Positions 16,171 through 25,297 of a stretch of 50,838 bases of DNA are shown in pieces. The DNA lies in assembly GCA_021775415.1 (NCBI GenBank), contig JAJFHV010000023.1, forward strand, positions 1 through 50,838, written 5' to 3'. Every line of letters starts with the position of its first letter. Position 1 is the stretch's first letter. A program made the translations under genes and the position numbers. A model generated the notes under the pieces. It was not told the origin of the DNA. It saw only the letters and a list, made by a program, of their open reading frames with translations, and did no database searches. Origin of the DNA: Hyphomicrobiales bacterium. Its GTDB lineage: Bacteria > Pseudomonadota > Alphaproteobacteria > Rhizobiales > Rhizobiaceae.

Positions 16171-17198
16171 CCGCCGGCGAGGTTACGGCGGCGAATCTTC
16201 ATCTTTTCATGGGATTCGTCCGTCCCGTCATGGAATGAACCAAACAACTTGTCCCACGGTACTTCCAGATTTCCGTAATTGCACTCAAAATACCGGTGGT
16301 GCATCTGGTGGTGAAATGTTCCCAGCGCCAACCGGTTCTTATCCTTTACAAGCAGCCCTTCAAAACCGGTGTGAGATGTGGCCGCAGTCAGCGCCTGATG
16401 TTGCATGTGGAACAGGATGTGAATTGGGTGAGCTGCGACCACCCAATGGATCAGCACTGAACTGAAAAACAGGAAATGCTCGAGCGGATGCATGGAAAGC
16501 CCCGACCACGGACCGACATTTGTATTTCGATGATGCAGTGAATGGGCCAGTCGATAAAGTGGAGGCCAATGAAGCCAGCGATGGATCCAGTAAAAGTGAA
16601 ACGAAATCCAGCTTGGCGTCAGGAACAACAATGCAACAAACCAGACTGGATTTTCACTCCATAGAAGCATCGGCACATAGCCATTGGCCATTGCCCAAAA
16701 CATCAGCACCTCAAAGCCGGTCCAGAACGCCACACCACTGGTGAGCGTCCAAAACATGTTGTCGTGCACCTGATTTCCCAAGGTAAAAGTTCGACCTTTG
16801 GCAACAAACTCGCGCGGATCGAATTTTAACCGATCGGCCTGGTGTTTTTTTGCATAAAAATAAAGATGCAATCCGCCGGCAACGATCGTGATCAAAATCA
16901 GATTGCGGATGAACATTTGAGCAATCCAGCCGACGCCCAAAGTCTTTGCTTCTTCCAGTGAAGGCTGAAAGTAGAACCAGCACAGTGTCGCAAGGCCTAC
17001 AAGAATGATGTTTTCGCCCAGCACAAACCAGCGGTCCCAAATCCACTTGCCAATCTTGGCTGGCTTCGGGGGCCACTGGAAAATCGGGGACGCCTGAATT
17101 GGAACATTGGGGCGATAGTTCCACTGGCGCGCAAATGCGGACTCAGAAGTTTGCTCTGAGCCAGCATTTTCTGCCGTGGCATTGCTCCTTGTAGCCAT
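16167..17198 (-). CDS. Sterol desaturase / fatty acid hydroxylase family protein
   Basis: A 343-residue integral membrane diiron enzyme. Several hydrophobic segments lie at about residues 55-165. The histidine clusters of the family are present: HFYWIHRWLH, LAHSLHHRNT, HPLEHFLF and HHQMHHRYFE. Reactions in the family are hydroxylation or desaturation of sterols, carotenoids or fatty acids; the substrate here is unknown. AGGAAGG lies before the ATG at 17198. An N-terminal extension of about 30 hydrophilic residues is not part of the catalytic domain. Confidence 0.88.
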   Translation of the reverse strand: MATRSNATAENAGSEQTSESAFARQWNYRPNVPIQASPIFQWPPKPAKIGKWIWDRWFVLGENIILVGLATLCWFYFQPSLEEAKTLGVGWIAQMFIRNLILITIVAGGLHLYFYAKKHQADRLKFDPREFVAKGRTFTLGNQVHDNMFWTLTSGVAFWTGFEVLMFWAMANGYVPMLLWSENPVWFVALLFLTPSWISFHFYWIHRWLHWPPLYRLAHSLHHRNTNVGPWSGLSMHPLEHFLFFSSVLIHWVVAAHPIHILFHMQHQALTAATSHTGFEGLLVKDKNRLALGTFHHQMHHRYFECNYGNLEVPWDKLFGSFHDGTDESHEKMKIRRRNLAGG

Positions 17199-17272
17199 GC
17201 ATACACCTTCCTGATGATCTAGAGTGTATATGACATGATGACGGCACTTTGAAAATCACAAAACGCTTCCAT

Positions 17273-17698
17273 TCACGTAGCAACAGCTTTGCGCAATTTC
17301 GCAAAGTGCTCGTCCCACCCCGCATCAATCGATTTCAGCAGACCAAGTGCACCATCACCTGCAACCTCAAAGCCTTCGTGCGTCATGGTAAGTTTTGTGC
17401 CGCCATGAACTTCTTCGAGAACCCAGGTGACGGTGGTCATATGACCACCCAGCGGTTTGATGGTAAATGAGTATTTCAGTTTTGAGGGGCGGTCCATTTC
17501 GAGCACCGAACCCCAACAAATCCGGTCTGATGTGCCATCATGGTTCGTTCCAAGCAACGCAAATTCATTTCCTTCCACCAAGTCCGCATCGGCAGGGTGA
17601 AACCAGATTGCCAACTTGTCTTTTTCAGTCAAGAACGCCCATACGGTTTCGCGGGAAGCGGAAAACATTACGGTCTTTACGAGTGACGAACTGGTCAT
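17273..17698 (-). CDS. SRPBCC / AHSA1-like domain protein
   Basis: A 141-residue START-like ligand-binding protein. The Activator-of-Hsp90-homology pattern is seen as SASRETVWAFLTEKDKLAIW, WVLEEVHGGTKLTMTHEGF and the C-terminal GWDEHFAKLRKAV. Its start overlaps the ArsR gene stop by 4 bp. ArsR-SRPBCC pairs of this type are common; the SRPBCC protein is thought to bind a small hydrophobic ligand, but no function is proven. Confidence 0.88.
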   Translation of the reverse strand: MTSSSLVKTVMFSASRETVWAFLTEKDKLAIWFHPADADLVEGNEFALLGTNHDGTSDRICWGSVLEMDRPSKLKYSFTIKPLGGHMTTVTWVLEEVHGGTKLTMTHEGFEVAGDGALGLLKSIDAGWDEHFAKLRKAVAT

Positions 17699-18036
17699 TG
17701 TTTGTTGCTTTCTGCCGCCTCTACTGCGGCTTGTAAATTTTCAAATTTTTCGTCCCAGAAATTGCTGAAGTGGTTGAGCCAATCGACCGCAGATTTTAGT
17801 GCGTTGGGCTCCAGTCGGTTGACCCGCTCACGCCCCTTTGGATGAACGGAAATCAAACTTCCCTCCTCCAGCACGGTTAGATGTTTTTTGACAGCCGCCC
17901 GGGTCATGTCAAAATGCCCGGCAACCTCGCCAATGGTCATGTCGCTTTGACTGAGATGCATGAGCATCGACCGCCTGCTTGGATCAGCCAGGGCGCGAAA
18001 TGCCCCCTGCACATCCGGTGTTGTTGTTTCCAACAT
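17695..18036 (-). CDS. ArsR family transcriptional repressor
   Basis: A 113-residue winged-helix repressor: FRALADPSRRSMLMHLSQ, then the recognition helix MTRAAVKKHLTVLEEGSL and the wing VHPKGRERV. No metal-binding Cys motif is seen, so this is the non-metal, SRPBCC-linked ArsR type. The start is ATG at 18036, eight bases after a strong CAACGGAGG; a longer in-frame start at 18084 falls within the operator and is rejected. It is translationally coupled to the SRPBCC gene and probably represses its own promoter through two palindromes at 18054-18092. Confidence 0.9.
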   Translation of the reverse strand: MLETTTPDVQGAFRALADPSRRSMLMHLSQSDMTIGEVAGHFDMTRAAVKKHLTVLEEGSLISVHPKGRERVNRLEPNALKSAVDWLNHFSNFWDEKFENLQAAVEAAESNKQ

Positions 18037-18053
18037 TGATACCTCCGTTGCAA

Positions 18054-18099
18054 TACCATTTGGTACTGTTTTATATGATACCAAATGGTATCATGTCAA
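18054..18099 (-). promoter_or_regulatory. Autoregulated sigma70 promoter of arsR-SRPBCC with two operators
   Basis: On the minus strand TTGACA (18099-18094) and TATAAA (18075-18070) are separated by 18 bp. The spacer contains the palindrome GATACCAAATGGTATC at 18077-18092, with perfect 7-bp arms. A second palindrome, TACCATTTGGTA at 18054-18065, covers the expected transcription start. Binding at either would block RNA polymerase. The arrangement is read directly from the sequence; ArsR as the binder is inferred from adjacency. Confidence 0.85.
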
Positions 18100-18134
18100 C
18101 GGAGGCTTTGATTATTTAAGACAGATATGGTCAC

Positions 18135-19361
18135 TCAGGCCATTGAACCGGCAATCGCGTGGATGGCCCGGATAGCATTGACTTCATATTCATTGTTTTC
18201 AAAGTCCGGCCAGGTGGAAAGTTTGACTGCAACCAGATCATATTCCGGCGAGATGTAAATGAGTTGCCCGAACACGCCGAGACACATGAAGGTCTCACGC
18301 TCATTATCCTCGATCCAGAACTGGTTTCGGTAACATCCGTTGGGAAGAAACTCCCTGCTCTCTTCATCAAACAGGCCATGGTTGCCGCTTTTGATATCCT
18401 CTATCCAGGCTGATGGTATAATTTGCTCGCCATTGCAGACACCACCGTTAAGAAGCAGCAGACCAAAACGGGCAAAGTCACGAAGCGTTGCGTTGAAGCC
18501 ACCACAGGCAAGCCCGTAACCACTGCTATCAACGGTGATGCAGGCATCATGTTCTGCACCGATCTTTGACCACAATTCATCAGTCAACAATTGCTGCAGC
18601 CTCAAGCCGGTAACCCGCTCCATCGCATGGCCAAGTACATCGGATTCAATGGATCGATAACAAAAACGGCTACCGTGTTCTGCCTCCCGCTCTTTCAGGG
18701 TAAGCATTTGATCCCACATGCTAGATGGCCATTCAATTGCAGGGTCCGCATCTGCCGGAATTGGTTTCCAACCACAAGCCACATCGGTTTTGGCCATATC
18801 CGACGCCGGGTCCAGGTAGTCCTCGCTGTAGAGGGTGCCGCTTGTCATGTCCAATAGATGCTGGAGCGTTGCTCCGTTCCAGCCGGTGTCCTTGAGCTCC
18901 GGAAGATACTCGGTAATCTGCGTCTGAGGATCCAGCAAACCCCTTTCAATCAAGATGCCGGCGACTGCAGAAGTAATCGATTTGGAGACTGACTGACACA
19001 GATGCAGGGTGCTCGAGGTCATTTGATTGTAATAGGATTCATGGATGGTCTTACCACCCTTCACGATCATGAACCCGTCAGTGTAAGTTTGCTCCAGCAT
19101 CTCGTTGACGGTCATTGACTTCCCACCAACCGCTTCAAACTCAACACCGCCTACATCCTGAAAACCCTGTTCAATGGGGATTGATGGACCACTTCCCCTG
19201 CCAATGATTGCCGTTGGTACCATCTGTCGGACGTTTTGGAAGGTCCAGCGATTCCAGGGCGGGCGATCCCAGTCCTGTGCCGGAATTCGCCATTCGGGCG
19301 GTGGTGGCGTCCCTTCCATAATTGGCGGACGCGGATCGGAGTTTCGGTACGATGTCATCAT
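18135..19361 (-). CDS. Serine hydrolase, class C beta-lactamase-like
   Basis: A 408-residue protein of the beta-lactamase/transpeptidase-like (EstB/6-aminohexanoate-dimer hydrolase) group. The SxxK active site is Ser124-Val-Ser-Lys127 in LCQSVSKSITS, and a Tyr in FCYRSIESDVLG is the likely YxS/YxN motif. There is no signal peptide, so it is probably a cytoplasmic esterase or amidase rather than a resistance beta-lactamase. It lies downstream of, and in the same direction as, thrS. Confidence 0.85.
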   Translation of the reverse strand: MMTSYRNSDPRPPIMEGTPPPPEWRIPAQDWDRPPWNRWTFQNVRQMVPTAIIGRGSGPSIPIEQGFQDVGGVEFEAVGGKSMTVNEMLEQTYTDGFMIVKGGKTIHESYYNQMTSSTLHLCQSVSKSITSAVAGILIERGLLDPQTQITEYLPELKDTGWNGATLQHLLDMTSGTLYSEDYLDPASDMAKTDVACGWKPIPADADPAIEWPSSMWDQMLTLKEREAEHGSRFCYRSIESDVLGHAMERVTGLRLQQLLTDELWSKIGAEHDACITVDSSGYGLACGGFNATLRDFARFGLLLLNGGVCNGEQIIPSAWIEDIKSGNHGLFDEESREFLPNGCYRNQFWIEDNERETFMCLGVFGQLIYISPEYDLVAVKLSTWPDFENNEYEVNAIRAIHAIAGSMA

Positions 19362-19384
19362 CCAAATCCCAACGCGGCTTTAAA

Positions 19385-21370
19385 TTACTCTCGCGCCCGC
19401 TTCACATCTGGTGGCACGGCCTCTTCGGCCAGTGAAGCAATAGCATCATCGAGGCTCATCGGCGTTTGATCCCGCGAGCCGAGCCGGCGAATGTTGACAC
19501 TCTTTTCTTCTGCCTCACGCATTCCGCAAACCAGGATCACCGGCACCTTGGCAAGTGAATGTTCCCGCACCTTGTAGTTGATCTTTTCATTGCGGGTATC
19601 CGCTTGGGCGATGAGGCCTGCCTTTTTAAGTTGTGCCGCGACCTCCTCAGCATACGGATTGGCTTCCGATGTAATCGTTGCAACCACGACCTGCACAGGC
19701 GCAAGCCATAGCGGGAAATGCCCGGCGTGGTTTTCAATCAGAATACCGATAAATCGTTCCATCGACCCGCAGATAGCCCGGTGGATCATTACCGGTTGTT
19801 TTTTCTCACTATTGGAATCGATATAAAACGCGCCAAATCGTTCCGGCAGGTTGAAGTCCATCTGAGTGGTGCCGATTTGCCATTCGCGGCCAATAGCGTC
19901 ACGCAAAGTGTACTCGAATTTCGGGCCGTAGAATGTGCCCTCGCCCTCGTTAACATCAGTCTTGATGGCGCCACCTGAATCAGCGGCCATCTTGTCTAAA
20001 ACACGGCGCAGTATGTCTTCAGCGTGATCCCACATGGCATCGGTTCCAACCCGTTTTTCCGGGCGGGTCGCCAGTTTGACCACGACCTCTTCAAACCCAA
20101 AGTCCTTGTAGGTCGACATCATCAGATCGTTGATCCTCAAACATTCTTCTTCGAGCTGTTCCTCGGTACAAAACACATGCGCGTCGTCCTGGGTAAAAGC
20201 ACGTACTCGCAACAGTCCGTGCAACGCGCCGGAAGGCTCGTAACGATGGACGGCACCGAACTCCGCCAGGCGGACGGGAAGATCGCGATAGCTCTTCAAA
20301 CCATGCTTGAAGATTTGCACATGGCCCGGACAGTTCATTGGCTTCAACGCAAAAATGCGGTGATCAGCGTCTTCTTTATCAGGGTTGGCGAACGCGTCGG
20401 CGGATTTCACCGCAAACATGTTCTCCTGATACCAGCCCCAATGGCCGGAAGTTTCCCACAACGCCTTGTCGAGAATCTGCGGCGCGTTGACTTCTTCATA
20501 AACCCCGTCGAGCCGCCGACGCATATAGTTCACAAGGTTCTGGAATACCCGCCAGCCTTTGGAATGCCAGAAGACCACACCAGGGCCTTCTTCCTGAAAA
20601 TGGAACAAATCCATTTCCCGACCAAGTTTGCGGTGGTCGCGTTTTTCGGCTTCCTCCCGCATGAACATGTACTGCTTGAGATCCTCGTCACTGGCCCAGG
20701 CCGTTCCATAAATGCGGGTCAACATGGCGTTGTCGGAATCCCCGCGCCAATAGGCACCAGCGACATTCATCAGCTTAAACGCCGAACCTATGTCATTGGT
20801 CGAGCGCATGTGAGGCCCACGGCACAGATCTGTCCATTCACCCTGTTTGTAAATCTTGAGGTCCTGATCTTCCGGGATCGCGTCAACCAGTTCAATCTTG
20901 TAGGCCTCACCCTTTTCGGCAAAGAATTTTTTGGCCTCTTCGCGGCTCCAGACTTCCTTGGTGAAGGGTTTGTTGCGCCCAATGATTTCCTTCATCTTCT
21001 TTTCGATGACGGGCAAATCTTCCGGCGTGAAAGGTTCGTTGCGGGCAAAATCGTAGTAAAAGCCGTTTTCAATTACCGGGCCGATAGTCACCTGGGTGCC
21101 GGGCCACAACTCCTGCACGGCTTCAGCCAGTACGTGAGCGCAGTCGTGACGGATGAGTTCGAGTGCAGCGGGATCGGTGCGCATCACCAGTTCGATTGCA
21201 CCACCTTCAATGATCGGATCAACAAGATCACGCAATTCGCCATTCAGCGAATAGGCTACAGATTTTTTGGCAAGTGACTTGGCTATCGATTCGGCAACTT
21301 CACCGCCGGTGATACCAGCAGCAAAATCACGTTTTGAGCCATCGGGGAATTCAAGTGATATATCGGCCAT
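19385..21370 (-). CDS. thrS: Threonyl-tRNA synthetase
   Basis: A 661-residue enzyme that charges tRNA-Thr. An N-terminal TGS domain (about residues 1-62), the second editing domain with [12 protein letters not shown], the class II catalytic core with motif 2 in [19 protein letters not shown] and motif 3 in [16 protein letters not shown], and a C-terminal anticodon-binding domain are all present. The start is ATG at 21370, with AAGGAG upstream; a longer frame to 21547 is an artefact because the extra residues are unlike any ThrS. Confidence 0.97.
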   Translation of the reverse strand: MADISLEFPDGSKRDFAAGITGGEVAESIAKSLAKKSVAYSLNGELRDLVDPIIEGGAIELVMRTDPAALELIRHDCAHVLAEAVQELWPGTQVTIGPVIENGFYYDFARNEPFTPEDLPVIEKKMKEIIGRNKPFTKEVWSREEAKKFFAEKGEAYKIELVDAIPEDQDLKIYKQGEWTDLCRGPHMRSTNDIGSAFKLMNVAGAYWRGDSDNAMLTRIYGTAWASDEDLKQYMFMREEAEKRDHRKLGREMDLFHFQEEGPGVVFWHSKGWRVFQNLVNYMRRRLDGVYEEVNAPQILDKALWETSGHWGWYQENMFAVKSADAFANPDKEDADHRIFALKPMNCPGHVQIFKHGLKSYRDLPVRLAEFGAVHRYEPSGALHGLLRVRAFTQDDAHVFCTEEQLEEECLRINDLMMSTYKDFGFEEVVVKLATRPEKRVGTDAMWDHAEDILRRVLDKMAADSGGAIKTDVNEGEGTFYGPKFEYTLRDAIGREWQIGTTQMDFNLPERFGAFYIDSNSEKKQPVMIHRAICGSMERFIGILIENHAGHFPLWLAPVQVVVATITSEANPYAEEVAAQLKKAGLIAQADTRNEKINYKVREHSLAKVPVILVCGMREAEEKSVNIRRLGSRDQTPMSLDDAIASLAEEAVPPDVKRARE

Positions 21371-21561
21371 CAGCCTTCTCCTTTTTCCAGTCCCGCATAC
21401 GGACGCGGGTGGTTCGAGCAGTATGTAGGTTATTTGTGAAAACGGAGCAAGTGGGGGTAATTTGATTGGTAGTGTACGAGGGGTATCAGACTTTGGTAGT
21501 ATAAGGACATCGATTCTCAATGAGAGATTCGACCTACAGCTGAACACCAGGAGATAGTAAA

Positions 21562-21732
21562 ATGAATCTCAGTGCCCCTACAATGATCGTATTCTTGATT
21601 TCCCTCGTGATTGCAATTCTCGGGTTGTTATCCGGGTTGGCGATATTTTCGATTATCCCAATTTCTGCATTCTGGCTGATGACCATCGCCTATGGCGTAC
21701 TTGCAGCTGGTTGCTTGCTAAAAGGGGTTTAA
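21562..21732 (+). CDS. Small membrane protein (56 residues)
   Basis: A short rightward gene reads [20 protein letters not shown] and continues to GCLLKGV. Two hydrophobic stretches (about residues 7-25 and 30-50) suggest two membrane helices with almost no loops. AGGAG lies about 8 bases before the ATG. Short proteins of this pattern occur in other Alphaproteobacteria, but no function is known to me. It lies alone between thrS and the asparaginase gene. Confidence 0.7.
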   Translation: MNLSAPTMIVFLISLVIAILGLLSGLAIFSIIPISAFWLMTIAYGVLAAGCLLKGV

Positions 21733-21791
21733 CAGCCTCTGCTTGAAGGTAGACCCAGTTTTTGAGGGTGAACCTCGATGTTTTTGACAAA

Positions 21792-21819
21792 ACCATTCCC
21801 GGGCATCTTCGGGAATGGT
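21792..21819 (-). terminator. Terminator of the asparaginase gene
   Basis: ACCATTCCCG and CGGGAATGGT form a perfect 10-bp stem with an 8-nt loop directly after the asparaginase stop codon. On the minus strand it is followed by TTTGTC, a short T tract typical of a modest Rho-independent terminator. Confidence 0.75.
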
Positions 21820-21820
21820 A

Positions 21821-22831
21821 TTAAAGTGACTTGGCAACCCGTGCTTCGCCGACAACAAGTCCACTCCTGCTTTTCAGGATCGGATTGGTGATTGGTTTCA
21901 TTTGGTCGACCACGGACTCATCTAGATCCAGCAAATTTTCTATCACGTTGGCGATTGCAACTTCGGCGGCTCTCGGCGCGCCATCACGAACCTTCAATGC
22001 AATACCATATCCAAGTTCAGGCAGGCTGGCAGTGTAAACGCCCTCCGCGCCGTATTTTACAAATGCGCGAGTTCCCAGTGTCTCCATGATGTTTGTGCAT
22101 GCGCCGGTGGCTCCCGAAACCATCTCCGGATGCATCAGGCACGCATCTCTGAGGCGCAGCATCGCGCTGGAGCGAAGCGGACCACCACCCTCGCCCACTC
22201 CGAATTTGGCAAAGGCTGTCGACAGACTTTTCAACGGGATAGCGAACGTAGGAATTGAACAGCCATCAATGGCGTGATTTTCGCCGCGATGGGGAATCCC
22301 AGTCACACTTTCCAATACACCGGCAACTTCCTGCTGCAGCGGATGTTTAAAATTGACGTACCCGCGCGTTTGCATTTGCTGATGAGTTGCGAATGCAAGA
22401 AAGCCTGAATGCTTGCCCGAACAGGTATTGTGGATTTCACCGGCATCAACCCCATGTCTCGCCAAATCACGAACATCTTCAAGATCAAATGGCGGTTGTG
22501 CACCACATTCAAGACAAGTGGCATCCAGTCCTGCCCGTTGCAGCATTTCTTCTGCTGCTTTTACATGCATGGGCTGAGCATGATGAGAAGAACAGGCCAG
22601 CGAAAGATGATACGGCTCGAACCCATATGCATCAGCAGCTCCTGACTCAATCAACGGCAGTGCTTGCAGCGCTTTAATCGCGGAGCGAGGGAAGACAGAA
22701 CGTTCTGCCTCTCCCCACGCTGTTATTATTTTGCCAGAAGTGTCTGCAACCACGATATCAACCTCGTGGCGACTTTCGACAACTTTACCACGGGTGACTT
22801 CGATCACGGCTTTTGGAAGAATTTTTGTCAT
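21821..22831 (-). CDS. ansA: L-asparaginase, class 3 (Rhizobium etli AnsA/ReAV type)
   Basis: A 336-residue cytoplasmic amidase that hydrolyses L-asparagine to aspartate and ammonia. It is unrelated to E. coli asparaginases. The residues described for R. etli ReAV are present with an offset of two: the Ser-Lys pair Ser50/Lys53 in RSAIKALQ, the zinc ligands Cys137 and Lys140 in NTCSGKHSG, and Cys191 with Asp189 in AIDGCSIPTF. The start is taken as ATG 22831 (MTKILPK), with GAAGGA six bases upstream; an ATG two codons earlier overlaps that ribosome site. A terminator follows its stop. Confidence 0.9.
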   Translation of the reverse strand: MTKILPKAVIEVTRGKVVESRHEVDIVVADTSGKIITAWGEAERSVFPRSAIKALQALPLIESGAADAYGFEPYHLSLACSSHHAQPMHVKAAEEMLQRAGLDATCLECGAQPPFDLEDVRDLARHGVDAGEIHNTCSGKHSGFLAFATHQQMQTRGYVNFKHPLQQEVAGVLESVTGIPHRGENHAIDGCSIPTFAIPLKSLSTAFAKFGVGEGGGPLRSSAMLRLRDACLMHPEMVSGATGACTNIMETLGTRAFVKYGAEGVYTASLPELGYGIALKVRDGAPRAAEVAIANVIENLLDLDESVVDQMKPITNPILKSRSGLVVGEARVAKSL

Positions 22832-22951
22832 TGGCATCCTTCAGACTGCTACGTTTTGGTGAGAATTGTCACAGAACGTTTCTGGTTTCCAGTGTTAGTC
22901 TGAAAAAAGTCAGAAGGCTGGTTGGGGCTTACACTGTGTGGAGAAAAAGCC

Positions 22952-24196
22952 ATGAGAAAATACACAATTCTGCGAGACTTGCGTGCAAAATTCTCGAGAT
23001 CATCACGACCCAGACTGGAATCCATCATAAGAAACTTGCCCATGGGCGTGCCAAGCGCACCCAGTTCGTCGGGCGTGGGCAACGCGATACCCGAGATCAA
23101 GGTTGAAACTGAAAAACTGACGACCAAGCAAGTCCGGGAAGCTGGCCGTGACCCAGAGGTCGTTGATATCGCAGAAACCATGCCCATTCGATTGATCGAG
23201 CCTGTGGAACCTGCTCATCATACGACACCCCCAGACACTAGCGACGCGGTATGGGGTGTCGAGGCAGTCGGCGCAGACCAATCCAATTTCACCGGTAATG
23301 GGGTCTCTGTTTGCGTTTTGGATACCGGAGCTGACCGGGATCATCCCGCATTTGCTGGCGTCAATATTGTGGAAGAGGATTTCACCGGATCCGGCAATGG
23401 TGACGCTCAGGGTCATGGAACGCATTGTGCGGGCACAATATTTGGTCGCGATGTGGACGGGAAACGTATTGGTGTCGCACGAGGCGTTCAACAAGCCTTT
23501 ATCGGTAAGGTACTGGGCGATGATGGCAGGGGTGGTTCTGAGATGCTCTTCAACGGAATGCATTGGGCCGCTGACAAACGGGCAAAAGTCATATCCATGT
23601 CACTTGGGTTTGATTTTCCGGGCATGATCAAACAACTGGTAGATGGTGGGTGGCCTGCCGATATCGCCGGATCCCAGGCGTTGGTCGCTTACCGAGATAA
23701 TCTACGGGTGTTTGATAATCTCATGGCGATGATCCGGGGGCTGGAACCCTTCACCGGTGGAACGGTGGTTGTGGCCGCGACCGGAAACGAGTCACGCCGT
23801 CATATCGACGACGATTTCGAGGTGTCCGCCTCCTTACCCGCCGCTTCAAATGATATTGTATCTGTTGCGGCTTTGGGTCAGGTATCAGGCGGACTAGGTG
23901 TGGCGAGTTTTTCCAATACCGACCCAATAATCAGCGGCCCGGGTGTAAATATCCTTTCAGCGCGGTCTGGTGGTGGCTTAACGACAATGAGTGGCACCTC
24001 GATGGCCTGCCCCCATGTGGCCGGAATTGCGGCGTTGTGGTGGGAAGCCGCACTAACCATGCCTATTCCTGCGACGCCGGACAACGTTAGGGCCCGCATG
24101 ATGGCCAGCGCATCTACGGAGAATATTGTTGGTGGGACAGATATTGAAGATTACGGCAATGGCCTGGCTCAGGCCCCCAACACCGCAATGATGTAA
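22952..24196 (+). CDS. Subtilisin-like serine protease (S8) without signal peptide
   Basis: A 414-residue S8 peptidase. The triad is seen in VCVLDTGADRDHP (Asp), GHGTHCAG (His) and SGTSMACPHVAG (Ser); the oxyanion Asn is in VVAATGNES. About 100 residues precede the catalytic domain and could be a propeptide, but they carry no hydrophobic signal sequence (MRKYTILRDLRAKFSRSSRP). The enzyme may therefore be cytoplasmic or leave by an unusual route. The start is ATG 22952 with GGAG about 9 bases upstream; an earlier in-frame start at 22922 is less likely. Confidence 0.87.
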   Translation: MRKYTILRDLRAKFSRSSRPRLESIIRNLPMGVPSAPSSSGVGNAIPEIKVETEKLTTKQVREAGRDPEVVDIAETMPIRLIEPVEPAHHTTPPDTSDAVWGVEAVGADQSNFTGNGVSVCVLDTGADRDHPAFAGVNIVEEDFTGSGNGDAQGHGTHCAGTIFGRDVDGKRIGVARGVQQAFIGKVLGDDGRGGSEMLFNGMHWAADKRAKVISMSLGFDFPGMIKQLVDGGWPADIAGSQALVAYRDNLRVFDNLMAMIRGLEPFTGGTVVVAATGNESRRHIDDDFEVSASLPAASNDIVSVAALGQVSGGLGVASFSNTDPIISGPGVNILSARSGGGLTTMSGTSMACPHVAGIAALWWEAALTMPIPATPDNVRARMMASASTENIVGGTDIEDYGNGLAQAPNTAMM

Positions 24197-24212
24197 TTCA
24201 AATCTTTTGACG

Positions 24213-24422
24213 CTACCCTTTTGGAACCGGATCGTGGCCGCTAGTGCCCCAGGGATTACATTTTGCAACACGCCATATCGTCAGGCCTCCGCCGCGAAAT
24301 AATCCATGACGGGCAATTGCCTCATATCCGTATTCAGAACAAGTTGGCTGATGCCTGCATGCGTTGCCGATAAAACCAGACAGGGTTAACTGATAGAGTC
24401 GGATAAGCGAAATACCCAACAT
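24213..24422 (-). CDS. yidD: Membrane protein insertion efficiency factor YidD
   Basis: The YidD signature CRHQPTCSEYGYEAIARHG and the ending CNPWGTSGHDPVP are clear. YidD is a small amphipathic peripheral protein that assists YidC/Sec insertion of inner-membrane proteins. The start is uncertain: ATG 24422 gives 69 residues, a normal core, while the frame stays open to 24629 and overlaps the upstream Fe-S scaffold gene. Some family members have longer N-termini. It is not beside rpmH/rnpA/yidC here, as is common in Rhizobiales. Confidence 0.88.
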   Translation of the reverse strand: MLGISLIRLYQLTLSGFIGNACRHQPTCSEYGYEAIARHGLFRGGGLTIWRVAKCNPWGTSGHDPVPKG

Positions 24423-24573
24423 GCGACCCGGGGTTCTTGGCCAATGGCCTTGCCAGTTCCTTGAAAACGAACATTTTGAGTCTTTTGAATCGCTTGCGGG
24501 AGTTTTATCACAAGTTGATTCAAGTGCTGATGCTGACGTATTTCGCGGTGGAAGAGGCGCTGATTCCATTGGA

Positions 24574-25017
24574 TTACTGTGCCGCCTGTGATGCAGCTTC
24601 AATCTGATTGATGCAATCGACAACCGCATCGAAGGTCAACAGCGTAGATGCGTGGCGCGCCTTGTATTCGCGAACCGGCTCGAGAAATTTGAACGCTTCA
24701 AAACGGCCTGTAGGTGCCGGTCCACCCTCCTTCAGCATTTTGTACATGGTATCGCGCAATTCCCGCAGTTCGGTATTGGTGCTGCCAACCACACATTGTG
24801 CCATGATGGAGGATGCAGCCTGGCCCAATGCGCAGGCTTTTACATCATGGGAAAAATCGCTGACCGTGTCGCCATCCATCTTGAGCCACACATTAACCGT
24901 GGAACCACACAGTTTTGAGTGGGCTCGAGCGGTCGCATGGGCATCATCGAGAGCGCCAATGCGCTCAATATTGCCAGCATATTCGAGGATTTTCGCGTTG
25001 TAGATGGTATCGAGCAT
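24574..25017 (-). CDS. Fe-S cluster assembly scaffold protein, NifU/IscU-like
   Basis: A 147-residue NifU N-terminal-like protein. It has the three conserved cysteines in SKLCGSTVNV, VKACALGQAASS and VVDCINQIE, though the motif order differs from canonical IscU. The beginning MLDTIYNAKILEYAGNIERIG is typical of alphaproteobacterial members, so ATG 25017 is preferred; a GTG three codons upstream has a better-placed GGAG and remains possible. It should transfer or assemble [2Fe-2S] clusters, or act as a SufU-like carrier. Confidence 0.85.
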   Translation of the reverse strand: MLDTIYNAKILEYAGNIERIGALDDAHATARAHSKLCGSTVNVWLKMDGDTVSDFSHDVKACALGQAASSIMAQCVVGSTNTELRELRDTMYKMLKEGGPAPTGRFEAFKFLEPVREYKARHASTLLTFDAVVDCINQIEAASQAAQ

Positions 25018-25297
25018 TAAATTCACACCAGTTTTCTCCCTCAATATAGGATGGCTGTTGACCGTCGTCGACAAACAAATCGTCAATTTAGCGCATGTTT
25101 TGCATTGAGGATTACCAAAAATGGCTTATATGAGAGCCAAGTCTGGTCACCGTGCCGGAGGGAATGCCCTTGGTGGGCACTTCCTGAAAGCCCCGGAACC
25201 CGGCCAAAGCCGATTATGCGACCCGCCCGTCAAGGCAGGCAAACAATCAAGGCTGCGACTGGTCCGAATTAAGATCACAGACGTGGAGTCTTGTTTT

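Noticed and set aside
18042-18105. RNA hairpin hiding the arsR ribosome site
   Set aside because: The mirrored CCTCCGTTG-complementary segment overlaps the -35 box, so it would not be transcribed from the recognised promoter and cannot pair in the mRNA.
20024-21277. Long plus-strand open frame (417 codons) opposite thrS
   Set aside because: It lies wholly antisense to a certain thrS gene, has no recognisable domain and no ribosome site; it mirrors codon bias of thrS.
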